Shown one piece after another: positions 52,305-63,100 of a DNA stretch of 64,000 nt (positions within the stretch are counted from its first letter, which is position 1; every line of letters begins with the position of its first letter). This DNA is from Variovorax sp. PBS-H4 (GTDB lineage Bacteria; Pseudomonadota; Gammaproteobacteria; Burkholderiales; Burkholderiaceae_C). The notes under the pieces were generated by a model, which was not told the DNA's origin, ran no database searches, and saw nothing but the letters and a program-made list of their open reading frames with translations. The stretch spans positions 3,100,001 to 3,164,000 of the forward strand of contig NZ_LR594675.1 of the NCBI RefSeq assembly GCF_901827205.1. Direction: 5' to 3'. The translations under genes and the position numbers were made by a program.

Positions 52305-55300
52305 TTCGCGGCCTGCTGGTCTTCGTGGCGCTGGTCACGCTGTGCGTTGGCGCGAGCGCAGAGCCCGTCACAACGTTCCTCGCCTCGACGGCGTTCACCA
52401 CGGCGGCCGGAGCCGCGATCAGCTACGGAGCCGTCATCAGTGCAGTGGTGACTGCCGTATCCGTCGTCTCGAGTGTCTACGGATCGATGCAGGCGAAGAA
52501 GCAGGCGCGCCAGGCCATCGAACGCAAGGTCCAGCAGGACCTTGCCAACCTGCGAGAGCGAACGACCACGATCGTGGCCGCAGACGACGCATGGCCCGTC
52601 ATCTACGGCGAGCCGGCGCCGGTCGGCGGCTCGGTCAAGGCGGTGATGCTGAGTGGCGAGCGCGACCAGTACAAGCACATCGTGCTGGTGCTGGCCTCCC
52701 ACGAGTGTGACGACGTCACTGACGTCCTCATCGACGGCGAGAGTCTTCAGCTCGATTCCTACGGGACGTCGCACCACCCTGCGTATCAGCTCGAGTACGG
52801 CGTTGTGCAGGAGGCTACCTTCCCCTTCACCGTTGGGGAGTACCTGAATGTCCTGACGGGTGAGATGGTCAGCGCGGCCACTGTCGACACTGGCGCTCTC
52901 GGGCAACTCTACAACGCCCCCCAGATCCTTGAGATCAAGGACGCCGACGGCAACCCTATCTCGGGGATGACGATTGGCAACCCCATGGGGATCCGAGCGC
53001 CCAACACCGGGTTCGTTCTGCTGGGCGGCACACCGGGACTGACCGGAACGGTGAAGCTCCGGATCGAGGGAGCCGGCAGCGCGGTCCACGTCAGCAAGCA
53101 TCTGTCCCGCGGAGGCGTCGACTTCGCGGACCCGATACTGCGGGGGGCTGTGCCGAGCCTCTGGACGGAAGACCATAAGCTCTCGGGCTACACGTACCTG
53201 GTCATCACGATCAACCTGCTGCTTGAGCGATTCCAGGGCGGCATGCCGTCGTTCACCGCGAGGGTGCGCGGCAAGCGCTGCTACGACCCGCGCACGGGAA
53301 CCACCTACTACACGCGCAACCCGGCGATCTGCCTTGCCGACTTTCTGCAGTCCGAGGCCGGCTACCTGGCGCTGCCGGAGCAGATCGACCAGAACGCGCT
53401 GATCGCGGCAGCCAACGCCTGCGACCAGGTGGTCTACGGGGAGGGCGCCTGGGGCGACAGCGTGAACTACGGCAACGACACGCGCCTGTACACCTGCGAC
53501 GGCATGTTCCGCACCGACCAGGATCGGGACACGACCCGCCAGCAGATCGAAGATTCGATGGCCGGCTACAGCCTAGAGTCCGGCGGCGTGTGGCGCATCC
53601 TCGCCGGAGCCTGGTCGACGCCGGTCATGGCACTGACGGATGCTGACCTGCTGGCACCGCCCGTCGTCGTGCAGACCTGCAACCCGGGCACGGCACGGTA
53701 CAACGGCGCGCGCGGCAGCTACGTCAACAAGGCGCGCAACGGCGTCACCGAGGACTTCACGCCCTACCAGAACGCGGTGTTTCGCGAGGCGGACGCCAAG
53801 GACAAGATGCTGGACGTGGCGCTGTCCTTCACCAGCTCGCACGTGCGGGCTCAGCAGATCGCTCGCACGCTGGTGGAGCAGAGCCGAGGCGGCTTCATCC
53901 TGGCCATCAACCCGAAGATGACGGCTTGGCACCTGCAGCCGGGCGATCGCTTCGTGTTCTCCAGCGACGACCTTGCCATCTCGAACAAGAACTTCAGGAT
54001 TCAGGACTGGGCGTACTCGCAGACCTCCCCACTCGCCTTCCAGGTCATTGAGGACGAGCCGTCGTTCTACGATCTGGCCGACGAGGTTCAGGCCGACCCG
54101 GCGCCCAACACCAACCTGACCAGCCCGTTCCTGAAGCCTGGCGCGCCGCTTGACCTAGCCGTCACCTCCGGAGCCAACGAGGTGGTGGTGCAGGGCGGGT
54201 CCGCGGTCGTGCGCGCGCACGTGACCTGGGCGCAGAGCGACTCGGCAGCTGTCCGGATGGGCGGCTGGGTGCGCCTGCAGTGGCGCACGGTCACTCCGGT
54301 GGGGGAGTGGGTCACGATCGACCTGCCGGGTGATGCCGTCGAGACCTACATCCTCGGGCTGAACGTCAGCAGCGAGTACCAGGTACGCGTCCGATTTCAG
54401 ACGGCATACACCTTCTCGGATTGGTCGACGGTGTCGCACACGCTGCGCGGCATTAGCGAGATCCCGTCCGACGTTCAGGGCCTGACCGCCACGCTAGAGG
54501 CGGACGGCACGATCGCGCGCTGGTCGTCGCCTCAGGGTGCGGAGGCCACGGACTGGGCCTTCACGCAGATCCGCGTCGGCGCGACCTGGGAGACGGCCGA
54601 GGTGCGGTTCACCGGCAAAGCCCTGATGGCCAACATCGGCTGGCTGCCGGCCGGGACGGTCAAGGTGTGGGCCGCGCACGCAAACACCCAGGGCGTGTTC
54701 GGCGTGGCGATCTCGACGACGATTGACATCGAGCCGCCGGCTCAGCCCATCGTGCAGGGGGAGGCGTGGCCGCCCAACATCGAGCTGCGCTGGCAGGACT
54801 GCCGCACCGACCAGCCGATCTCCTCGTACCTCATCAAGGTGGGGCCAACGCTTGATGCGGCCGTCCAGATCGGACAGACGCAGGCGCTGAACTTCGTCAG
54901 GGGCGAGCCTCCCGGAACGCGCCTGTACTGGGTGCAGGCCTTCGACGCGGGCGGCAATGCAGGAGACGCTGGATATGTCGAGGTGCAGTCCCTGGCGCCC
55001 ATCGACGTCGCGCTCGAGGAGCTGCAGGCGGGCCTTGACCAGACCGTCGCCGACCTGCTGAACGTCGGCTCCGGAATCAGCGAGCGCCTGGTCGACGAGG
55101 TGTTTGAGCGCGGCACCGAGATCGCTCGGGTCGAGACCCTGGTGACCGAGGGCGACGAGCAGCTGGCCCAGCAGATCGAAACCGTGGCGGCCCGCGCGGT
55201 CGGCTATGTGCGTGCCAACCTGATCAAGAACGGCGGGTTCGAGTTCGACCTTGACAACTGGACGATGAGCTCGGCAGGCTGGGCGATCGTCGAGGATTCC

Positions 55301-56713
55301 TGGGGCACCTCGGCGCGCCTGAGTTCCAGCGTGCCGGCCTCGGGTTGGCTCTCCAGCCCCAAGTTCCCGGTGCATCCTGGTGACATGTTCACCGGATCCG
55401 GGGACGCCGAGTGCCTGGGGTCCGGCAACTACGGACTCTCGATCGAGTATTTCGACGCCGGAGGCAACTCGCTTGGTTCGGCTGCCAACCTGTTGCCCGG
55501 GCCTCACGACTTCGAGAACACCCAGGATCGACGCAACGACCTGTCGCTTGAAGCGCTGGCGCCGCCTCTGGCCGCCGAGGGCGCGGTCGTGTTCCGTTGG
55601 AACGGCTTCAGCGGCACCGAGCTAGGCATTCGCTACGTGAAGGCCGAGCACGGCGGTCTGCCCTCCACGCCGTACACCAGCGAGTCGAGCGACCGCGGCG
55701 CGGTCGCGGCGGTGCGGCAGGAGACCCTTGCGCGCGCGTCAGCGATCGAGGCAGAAGCCACCGCACGACTGACTCTTGCCGCCACGGTCAACGGCAATAC
55801 GGCTGCGATCTCTCAGGAAGCGACAGTGCGCGCAACGCAGACGGGTCAGCTCTTCGCGCGTTGGGGTGTTCGGATGGACGTGTCCGGAAAGATCTCCGGC
55901 TTCATCCTGAACAACAACGGCAGCCAGTCCGACGCCGTCTTCCTGGTGGATCGCTTCGCCGTGGCCACACAGGCCGCCGGCACCACGAAGTATCCATTCG
56001 TGGTGGGCAGCGTCGCCGGCGCCGCGACGGTTGGCATCGACGGCAACCTGGTGGTCGACGGCTCGATCCAAGCGCGCTCGATCTTCGTGGACCGCCTGTC
56101 TGCGCTCGTCGCCAGGCTTGGCTATGTGACGGCCGGCCAGATCGACATCAACGGGGACGGCGCAGGCGGGTGGGGTTGGATCCGCAGCCCTGGCAAATGG
56201 CGCGACGACAACTGGGGCTGGGCCTTGGCTCAGCACCCCACCGGCGACATGTTCGTCGACTTCAACCTGAACGGTTGCGGCCTGGTGATGCATCACCAGC
56301 CGGGTGTCTCCGCCAACTTCCACCTGTTCGGGCCAGGGTTCGACCTGACGCAGAGCGGCCTGACGATCGACCAGATCAACGTCATCGACACGCTGCAGAT
56401 CCGCGGCCAGGCGGTCACGATCCCGTCGTTCAATGCCTCCCCGGGGAATACCTGCGACCTGCTTCACTTCACCCCGGGAACCGCGCCGCTTGACACATTC
56501 ATCCTGGGCTCCGTATTCGTGGCCCAGCTGGCGCTCGTGACCATCATCGTCGACGGCAACCAGGAGTGGGTCGGCGGCGGCGTGGCCGGCACGACGGTGA
56601 CAGGCGGCATCCAGCGCGCCCTTGCTCCGGGGTGGCACTCCATCCGGATCACCACGGCGGCTTCGGCCGGCTCCGGCGGCTCCTCTCTCTACGCGCTCTC
56701 GACGCGCCGCTGA
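52292..56713 (+). CDS. central tail hub / host-specificity protein (gpJ-like)
   Basis: A 1473-aa protein. The N-terminus has a hydrophobic stretch typical of this tail protein class (MARLIRGLLVFVALVTLCVG, then SYGAVISAVVTAVSVVSSVY), followed by a hub-like region (SVKAVMLSGERDQYKHIVLV to about residue 560 with VTEDFTPYQNAVFREADAKD), one or two fibronectin-III-like units (AVRMGGWVRLQWRTVTP; SSEYQVRVRFQTAYTFSDWS), a coiled region and a C-terminal beta domain rich in Gly/Asn. This is the order of lambda gpJ. It projects at the tail tip and contacts the receptor. Confidence 0.87.
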   Translation: MARLIRGLLVFVALVTLCVGASAEPVTTFLASTAFTTAAGAAISYGAVISAVVTAVSVVSSVYGSMQAKKQARQAIERKVQQDLANLRERTTTIVAADDAWPVIYGEPAPVGGSVKAVMLSGERDQYKHIVLVLASHECDDVTDVLIDGESLQLDSYGTSHHPAYQLEYGVVQEATFPFTVGEYLNVLTGEMVSAATVDTGALGQLYNAPQILEIKDADGNPISGMTIGNPMGIRAPNTGFVLLGGTPGLTGTVKLRIEGAGSAVHVSKHLSRGGVDFADPILRGAVPSLWTEDHKLSGYTYLVITINLLLERFQGGMPSFTARVRGKRCYDPRTGTTYYTRNPAICLADFLQSEAGYLALPEQIDQNALIAAANACDQVVYGEGAWGDSVNYGNDTRLYTCDGMFRTDQDRDTTRQQIEDSMAGYSLESGGVWRILAGAWSTPVMALTDADLLAPPVVVQTCNPGTARYNGARGSYVNKARNGVTEDFTPYQNAVFREADAKDKMLDVALSFTSSHVRAQQIARTLVEQSRGGFILAINPKMTAWHLQPGDRFVFSSDDLAISNKNFRIQDWAYSQTSPLAFQVIEDEPSFYDLADEVQADPAPNTNLTSPFLKPGAPLDLAVTSGANEVVVQGGSAVVRAHVTWAQSDSAAVRMGGWVRLQWRTVTPVGEWVTIDLPGDAVETYILGLNVSSEYQVRVRFQTAYTFSDWSTVSHTLRGISEIPSDVQGLTATLEADGTIARWSSPQGAEATDWAFTQIRVGATWETAEVRFTGKALMANIGWLPAGTVKVWAAHANTQGVFGVAISTTIDIEPPAQPIVQGEAWPPNIELRWQDCRTDQPISSYLIKVGPTLDAAVQIGQTQALNFVRGEPPGTRLYWVQAFDAGGNAGDAGYVEVQSLAPIDVALEELQAGLDQTVADLLNVGSGISERLVDEVFERGTEIARVETLVTEGDEQLAQQIETVAARAVGYVRANLIKNGGFEFDLDNWTMSSAGWAIVEDSWGTSARLSSSVPASGWLSSPKFPVHPGDMFTGSGDAECLGSGNYGLSIEYFDAGGNSLGSAANLLPGPHDFENTQDRRNDLSLEALAPPLAAEGAVVFRWNGFSGTELGIRYVKAEHGGLPSTPYTSESSDRGAVAAVRQETLARASAIEAEATARLTLAATVNGNTAAISQEATVRATQTGQLFARWGVRMDVSGKISGFILNNNGSQSDAVFLVDRFAVATQAAGTTKYPFVVGSVAGAATVGIDGNLVVDGSIQARSIFVDRLSALVARLGYVTAGQIDINGDGAGGWGWIRSPGKWRDDNWGWALAQHPTGDMFVDFNLNGCGLVMHHQPGVSANFHLFGPGFDLTQSGLTIDQINVIDTLQIRGQAVTIPSFNASPGNTCDLLHFTPGTAPLDTFILGSVFVAQLALVTIIVDGNQEWVGGGVAGTTVTGGIQRALAPGWHSIRITTAASAGSGGSSLYALSTRR

Positions 56714-56714
56714 C

Positions 56715-57302
56715 ATGACCTTCCAGTTCACCGTCTACAAGACGCTCACCGGCCAGATCGTGTCCTCTGGCACGCAGGCGCAGCGCAACTGGTGCTACAT
56801 GCAGGCCAAGGACGACGAGTCCGTCTACTTCGGCGCCGCGCGCTGGGACCAGTACATGGTCGATGGGCAGCCCGTCGACATGCCGCCCAAGCCCAGCGAG
56901 GCGCACGTCTTCGACTACGGCCTGCGTGACTGGGTGGACCCCCGAACGCTTGACGACCTGAAGGGCCAGCTGAAGGCCACGGTGGCCGATCTGCGCTGGC
57001 AGGCGGAGACGCGCGGCATCACAGTCGACGGGGTCGAGGTCAGCACGACGCGCGAGGCGCGCGCCACGTTCAAGCAGGCCCTTGACGATGCACTCGATGC
57101 TGGACTCGAGCAGATCGACTTCAAGGCCTTGAACGGCTTCGTGACGCTGACCCTCGATCAGATGCGGGGGATTGCGCGAGCGACCACCGCTCACGTCCAA
57201 TCCTGTTTCACGGCGGAGCGCGTTCACGTGGATGCGATCAATGCGCTCACCGAGCTGAGTACCGCGATGAGCTACGACACCCAGGCCCACTGGCCGCCGT
57301 GA
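56715..57302 (+). CDS. DUF4376-like tail protein (195 aa)
   Basis: A 195-aa protein starting MTFQFTVYKTLTGQIVSSGT. The C-terminal half, LKGQLKATVADLRWQAETRG followed by ITVDGVEVSTTREAR, matches the DUF4376 pattern (K-x-x-x-A-x-x-R-W-x-x-E-x-G-G-I-x-V-x-G) found in tail-fibre-associated proteins after the hub. It is a likely tail accessory or connector for side fibres. It follows the hub gene by one base. Confidence 0.78.
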   Translation: MTFQFTVYKTLTGQIVSSGTQAQRNWCYMQAKDDESVYFGAARWDQYMVDGQPVDMPPKPSEAHVFDYGLRDWVDPRTLDDLKGQLKATVADLRWQAETRGITVDGVEVSTTREARATFKQALDDALDAGLEQIDFKALNGFVTLTLDQMRGIARATTAHVQSCFTAERVHVDAINALTELSTAMSYDTQAHWPP

Positions 57303-57345
57303 TCAGGCCTCGCTCCAAGAAGAACAAGAAGAAAAGGAGCCGAAA

Positions 57346-57786
57346 TTGGCCTACACCACAGCATCGGCAGAAGCCATGCTCAAGCTCTTCCTCCAGGCCC
57401 TCCCGTTCCCGGGCCTGGCGGACCCCACCGCGGGTGGGCTCACGCAGTTGTGGCTTGGCCTGTACAAGGGCGATCCTGGCGCCGTCGCTGACCAGACCAC
57501 CAACGAGGTCGTCTATCCCGCCTACGGCCGGATTGCTACCGCGCGCAGCGCCTCCGGCTGGACGGTGACCGGCAACGAAGGGCAACTGGTGAACGCGGCC
57601 CAGTTCCTGGCAGTGACTGGCTCCGTCGACGACAGCGCCACCCACATCGGTCTCGGCACCCTCCAGACCGGGCCCGGCCTGCTGTTGGTGCACGGCCCGC
57701 TGTCGCTCGCCATCCCAATCCGCGCGGGGACTGTGCCCCGCCTGTCCCCGGCCACCAAGGTCCGATTTTCTGTGGTGAGCAACTGA
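57346..57786 (+). CDS. tail-associated beta protein (146 aa)
   Basis: A 146-aa protein from a TTG after the long polypurine leader CCAAGAAGAACAAG and AAAAGGAG. It begins MAYTTASAEAMLKLFLQALP and has LWLGLYKGDPGAVADQTTNE, GWTVTGNEGQLVN and IPIRAGTVPRLSPATKVRF, a jelly-roll-like strand pattern I recall from small structural proteins of phage tail-fibre operons. No specific function. Confidence 0.65.
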   Translation: MAYTTASAEAMLKLFLQALPFPGLADPTAGGLTQLWLGLYKGDPGAVADQTTNEVVYPAYGRIATARSASGWTVTGNEGQLVNAAQFLAVTGSVDDSATHIGLGTLQTGPGLLLVHGPLSLAIPIRAGTVPRLSPATKVRFSVVSN

Positions 57787-59567
57787 TGACGCACATCTTC
57801 GCCGATCGAGTCCTGGAGCTCTGCAACGTCTCCGGAACAAACGACGCCGCCGTCATTGGTGCTGTCTCTGGCTACCGCACCTTGTCGTCTGCGGTGTCCA
57901 ACAACGACACGATCCACTACATGATCCAGGAGGTGGACGTGGGTGGCCGACCGAGTGGCGCCTGGGAGGTGGGCCGAGGCTCCTACAACGCTGGCAGTGT
58001 CACTCGTACGACGGTGATCGCGTCGAGCACCGGGTCGAAGATCAGCTTCTCGGCGGGCACCATCAAGCAGCTTGCGCTGACTGTCGCTGCGCCGTCGATC
58101 CCCGCCGTCGCCGGCGACTGGCGCTCCGCTCTGGGCGCAGTCGCCAAAGCGGGGGACACCCTGACAGGGCCGCTGAACTTTGCGCCCCCGGTCAATCTGG
58201 CCGCGGCCGGCACCACAGACCTGTCCACGGCCCTGTCGAATGTCATCAACATCACGGGCAGCGCGACCATCAACTCGTTCGGCATCCTGGCGGCCGGCGC
58301 CACGCGGCGCCTGGTCTTCGCCGGCACGCCAACGATCAACAGCAGCGGGGGCGCGACCAGGCTTCCGGGCGGAGTGGCCAGCATCTCGGTTGCAGCCGGA
58401 GACACCGCGGAGCTGATGTCTTTGGGCGGTGGTTCGTGGGCGGTCACGAACTACACGCGCGCCGCCGGCTTCGGGGAAGTCATCGCCTCGGCCCCCACGC
58501 TTGCCTCCGTGATGGCGCTGCTTCGCGCCAGCGATCAGCCGACCTACCGCAACCTGCTCATCAACGGCGACATTCGGCTGAACCAGGAGGTGGCGGTCAG
58601 TGTCACAGGGCACGGAACCTTCCCGGTCGACGGGTGGCAAATCGCCAACGCCTCGACAGCGCGAATCACGGCGGCTCAGCAGGTGACGAGCGCATTCCAG
58701 GGCTTCCTTACCTCGCTGCGTGCCACCGTCACTACTGCAGGTGCGCCGGGCGCGGGTGACCTGCACGCATTCATTCAGGGAGTTGAAGGTTATGCAACCG
58801 GGCGCCTGGGTTGGGGCACGTCTGGCGCCCTTGGCGTCTGGGTCAGCGGCTACTTCAGGAGCTCGGTGCCAGGCACCTACGCAATCTCCATGCGCAACGC
58901 CGCGCAGAACCGCTCCTACGTTGCGCCGCTGGTGATCAACAACGCCAACACCACCGAGTACAAGAGCTGGTTCATTCCAGGCGACACAGCCGGCACCTGG
59001 GCCAACGGAAGCTCGGTTGGCATGTACCTGACCGTCGCCCTTGCTGTGGGTAGCACCTACCAGACAGCCACAACGAATGCCTGGCAGGCGGGCAATTTCC
59101 TGGGCATCACGGGACAGACGCAGCTGACCTCGACCAATGGCGCGACGTTCGAGATGACCGGCGTGCAGAACGAGCCGAGCTACCTGTCGGCCTACGAGGC
59201 TCTGCCCTTCGACATTAGCCTCCAGCGCGCGCGGCGCTACTGGCAGTCGAGCTACGCCTATGGCTTTACTCCCGGGACGAACGTCGACTCACTGGGCAAT
59301 GCTTATCGTGGATTCGCCATCGGCTCCAACGACCTGGTGGCATTCGCTCCGTTCCCTGTCGAGATGCGGGCGGCGCCATCGGTGGTCCTCTACAGCCCAG
59401 GCAACGGAGCGGCCTCCAACGTTCGGCGCGTCGCCAACGGGGCCAACCAGCCCCTTTCGGCCGGTATGTCTGCAGGCGCGCGCGGCATGTACGCATGCCA
59501 GGGGGGCGGCGGATTTGTCTCCGGCGAGCTCTACGACTTTCACTACGTCGCGAACGCGCGCATCTGA
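57786..59567 (+). CDS. tail fibre / receptor-binding protein (593 aa)
   Basis: A 593-aa protein. The N-terminal domain (MTHIFADRVLELCNVSGTND with YRTLSSAVSNNDTIHYMIQE) is a phage-tail adaptor; the middle has GDTLTGPLNFAPPVNLAAAG, typical fibre shaft; the C-terminal part begins RNLLINGDIRLNQEV and PVDGWQIANAS, the hallmark of carbohydrate-binding fibre domains (NLLINGxFRINQ...DRW), and ends in a compact beta domain. It is the most likely receptor-binding or depolymerising fibre. It overlaps the previous gene by one base (TGATG). Confidence 0.82.
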   Translation: MTHIFADRVLELCNVSGTNDAAVIGAVSGYRTLSSAVSNNDTIHYMIQEVDVGGRPSGAWEVGRGSYNAGSVTRTTVIASSTGSKISFSAGTIKQLALTVAAPSIPAVAGDWRSALGAVAKAGDTLTGPLNFAPPVNLAAAGTTDLSTALSNVINITGSATINSFGILAAGATRRLVFAGTPTINSSGGATRLPGGVASISVAAGDTAELMSLGGGSWAVTNYTRAAGFGEVIASAPTLASVMALLRASDQPTYRNLLINGDIRLNQEVAVSVTGHGTFPVDGWQIANASTARITAAQQVTSAFQGFLTSLRATVTTAGAPGAGDLHAFIQGVEGYATGRLGWGTSGALGVWVSGYFRSSVPGTYAISMRNAAQNRSYVAPLVINNANTTEYKSWFIPGDTAGTWANGSSVGMYLTVALAVGSTYQTATTNAWQAGNFLGITGQTQLTSTNGATFEMTGVQNEPSYLSAYEALPFDISLQRARRYWQSSYAYGFTPGTNVDSLGNAYRGFAIGSNDLVAFAPFPVEMRAAPSVVLYSPGNGAASNVRRVANGANQPLSAGMSAGARGMYACQGGGGFVSGELYDFHYVANARI

Positions 59568-59568
59568 C

Positions 59569-59625
59569 ATGCACACCTTCAAACCCAGTGACATCGCGGC
59601 CGGCCTGCCCGGCGCGGGGGCCTGA
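59569..59625 (+). CDS. possible micro-ORF (18 aa)
   Basis: An 18-codon frame, MHTFKPSDIAAGLPGAGA, between two fibre-region genes, with its TGA one base before the GTG pair of the next gene. It has no ribosome site of its own, so it is probably at most a coupling leader. Confidence 0.25.
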   Translation: MHTFKPSDIAAGLPGAGA

Positions 59626-59627
59626 GT

Positions 59628-60080
59628 GTGTTCGGCTCAGCACCGTTCGGCGGCGTATTCGGGGCAACTCCGTTTGTCGGGGATCTGGTCTTCGAATCGA
59701 CCGGCCTCATGGTCGGCGAGTTGCTCATCTCCGCGGGACCGCAGCGTGCCTACGACCAGCTCTTTCCCGCCAACGTCTATGACGGAGCGACCGTAATGAT
59801 CGGGCAGCGCCTCTTCGTATGGAAGGCCAACACCGCGCGCTGGACGCCGGGCGGCGCCGTCGACGACCTGACCATCACGGTCGACCTTGCCACCCTGTAC
59901 GCCGCCAACCTGTTCGGCGTGTCCGGGTCGATCGTCCCCATCCCGGGCACCGACGCGGTGCCGGACCTGGTCGCCATCTTCGAAGCCCACCTTGCCACCG
60001 GGTCGAACGACACGCTGGCCACGATTCCCGGCACGGACCCGGTCCCAGACCTGGCGGCGATCTACGAAGACAACCTGTAA
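59628..60080 (+). CDS. hypothetical fibre-region protein (150 aa)
   Basis: A 150-aa protein from a GTG. It starts VFGSAPFGGVFGATPFVGDL and ends with two near-identical units, PIPGTDAVPDLVAIFEAHL and TIPGTDPVPDLAAIYEDNL, repeated 28 residues apart. The duplicated PGTDxVPDLxAI segment is unusual and may bind a partner fibre. No family recognised. Confidence 0.6.
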   Translation: MFGSAPFGGVFGATPFVGDLVFESTGLMVGELLISAGPQRAYDQLFPANVYDGATVMIGQRLFVWKANTARWTPGGAVDDLTITVDLATLYAANLFGVSGSIVPIPGTDAVPDLVAIFEAHLATGSNDTLATIPGTDPVPDLAAIYEDNL

Positions 60081-60086
60081 ACGCCC

Positions 60087-60121
60087 GGGGATTGATCTGC
60101 GCGGGGCGAGGAACCCAGTAT
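60087..60121 (+). promoter_or_regulatory. late element 5 (GGGGATTG-20-CCAGTAT), upstream of large fibre gene
   Basis: GGGGATTG (60087-60094), 20 bases, CCAGTATGCGCAACA (from 60115), followed by ACAAGAAGAAG and the ATG at 60157. Intergenic, 7 bases after the previous stop. Confidence 0.7.
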
Positions 60122-60156
60122 GCGCAACACCCCGGCCATAACAAGAAGAAGAGCCA

Positions 60157-63100
60157 ATGAGCTTCGACAGCAACCTGCAGAACCTTGCGATCCGCACCGC
60201 GGTGGGGGACAAGTCGCTGCGCACTCTCATCAACGGCAACGCGCCCGACCTGACCGCCCTTGCGACTGCGAACAAGACCAGCCTGGTGGCCGCCATCAAC
60301 GAGACCCTGGCCACGGCGGGGGGAGGTAGCGGCACCGGCGCGGGGGCCCCGGTCTGGATGAGCGACTCGAACATCAACCGCACGCTTGTGCTGGGGGACG
60401 CCGGCAACGGCATCTCGATGCTCTCGGACGCCTACAACTTCGTGATCGTGCCAGACCACGCCACGGCTCCGATTCCGATCAATGCGCGAATCTACGTCGA
60501 GATGGGCGGCGACGGGCGCACCCGGATCAAGCCGGCGAACAGCAACGTGCAGGTGCTGTGCGATGTGCGCTACGCGCTGCTGATCGCTGCGCGTTACTGC
60601 GTCGTCGAGCTGACGAAGCGATCCAACAACATCTGGCATGTGACGGGAGACCTGACGCTGCGTGCGGACGTGCCACTGCCCGTCATCAAGACCCTCACGG
60701 TGTCGCCCACCAGCATCGAAGCGGGCGAGAGCGCGACCCTTGCCTGGACCAGCGACGGCGCGGTCAGCGCGGCCATCCTCTCCCCGGGTATCGGATCGGT
60801 GAGCCCGAGCGGCTCCATGACGGTGACACCGTCGCAGCCGACGACCTACACGCTGTCGGTCAGCAACGAGGGAGGCACGACGTCGCAGAGCATTTCGCTC
60901 GCCGTCACGGTTCCGACGGGGAGCGTGCCACCGACCATCGACAGCTTCACGTCGAACACGTCTTCGGTGTTCCCCGGAAACTCCGCGCGGTTCGATTGGG
61001 AGACCAGCAATGCGGACACCGTCACGATCACCCCCAGCCCGGGCCTGGTGAGTCTTGACGGCTTCACCTTCGTTGTCCCGACGCAGACCACGACCTACAC
61101 GATCACCGCGACCAACGCCCACGGCAGCGATTCGCGCCAGATCACGATCGGCTACGGCGAGGCGCCCCCGCCGGCCCCGACGCCGACTATCAACAGCTTC
61201 ACGGCAAGTCCGACATCGATCCAGGCTGGCGGACTTGCGCAGCTGGACTGGGCGGTGACCGCGGCGGACTCCGTCAGCATAAACAACGGCGTTGGCCCGG
61301 TGTCCTCGACCGGCTCCGTGATGGTCCAGCCGTCGGTCAACACGACCTACACGCTGACCGCCACGAACACCGCCGGGTCTACCACCGCCACCGCCTCGGT
61401 CACGATCGCTGCGAGCGGATCGGGCGGTCAGATCGCGGGCGACATCGTCAACAGCTCCGGCGCCGTCGTGCAGCAGGCCTACAACGACATTGGGGGCAAC
61501 TTCTCCGAGCCGACCAAGGGCCTGGCGTATCGCTACGGGCCCGCCGCCACGAAGACCGGCGTGCACACGCTCACGCAGCGTCCCGACCAGCCGGCCCCGA
61601 TCACGTACGGCAGCGGCGTCAGCATCTACTACCAGTTCGGCACGGAAGACAACAACTCGTTCAACGACTTCATCACCAGCGATGGGTGGTCGTTGTCGCG
61701 CCCGCCGAGCAACGGCACGTCCGTCGCTACGGCCGTGCGTGCCTTTTTGACCTGGGCGCAGGACCGCCGGACGACCGCCCAGAGGCCGCAGGCCCGGTGG
61801 CAGGAGGGCAGTTCTCTGCAGCTGCCGGCGATCGCCGATTACACCCAGCAGGGCATCCTCAGCACCACCGATGCGGCCGACCTTCCGATCGTGATGGGCC
61901 ACTGGTGCGGCCCCGCCGACTCCGGGTGCGGCCGCATGGCGGTGGGCGCCACGCAGGGCAGCCTGACGCGCGGGTCCCGGGTCTTCACGATGGGCACCTT
62001 TACCGCCAAGCAGCAGGGCAGCTGCACCCTTGCTCCCGGCAAGGTGCCCACAGCCATCGACTTCACCAGCGGCGCGGAGTTCGCCTTCGTCACGGTCTGG
62101 GACCTGATCAACTTCAAGGGCCAGGTGGCAATCATTGCGCTCGGCGGCGTGCCCATGGGCTGCACCTGGCAGAACACCAGCAACTGGTACGACTGGTGGC
62201 ACGATTGGACCGACATGTGCCACCCTGGCTTGAAGAACGAGGGCGGCTGGGCGTTCATGAAGGTGATCGGCTACCTCGATCTGCCGTCCAGCATGAAGGC
62301 GCCGACCCACTGCTTCTCCAACACCGGGCTGCACCCGTACGTGCCTCTCTACTACATGGGTCAACCCGCGGGTATTGGGCAGCTCGGGTCACCCCTAGCC
62401 AGCAATCGCGCTCGCTTCCTGGACTACAACGACCTCGGCCAATACGTCAACCGCGGGGGACTGCTCACGATTGCCTCCAAGTCCGAGAAGACGGTGTGCT
62501 TCATCGACTTGCGCCCGCTCTTCACGTACTTCAACGACATGTACTTCGGCTCGTCGGCGAGCAACCTGGAGACGCAGAACCTGGGGATGGCCCCCAACCA
62601 GTGGCCCTACCTGCTTTCTGATCATCCGACAGCGATGCCGACGATCATCAAGACGGTGACGATGCCCGGGAAAATTTGCGGCATTCGGGGCACGGTGGCC
62701 TACAACTACTGGTCCAAGGACTGGACGCGCCACGAGCCGAACACGCCGTACATGATCCCGGCGCCCAAGTCCGCGAGGACCTTCATCGTCACAGAAGAGA
62801 ACGGTGGCACCTGCCACATCTTCTCCTGCGGCCGCTGGGTCATCGGCGGGTATCAGCCGGACCAGACGCCGGTGGCCTCGGAGATCGCGGAGATCGGAAG
62901 TTTCTCCGGCCTCGGCGAGCAGATCACGCACGTCTTCGGCGTGAAGGACTACGACGTCGACCCGCTGGGTGTTGTGTACGAGGACGGCAGCGGCGCCCCC
63001 GGATGCCTGGATGAGATGTTCGGAACCACCGACCGCAAGAACCGTCGCATCAATTGGTGGCAGCTCTCACTCAACACTGGCGTCAACACCTCGGCCAACA

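Noticed and set aside
59875..62364. 829-codon open frame on the minus strand opposite the large fibre gene
   Set aside because: Arg/Val/His-rich shadow without any motif and without coupling; the plus-strand frame has repeats and translation signals.
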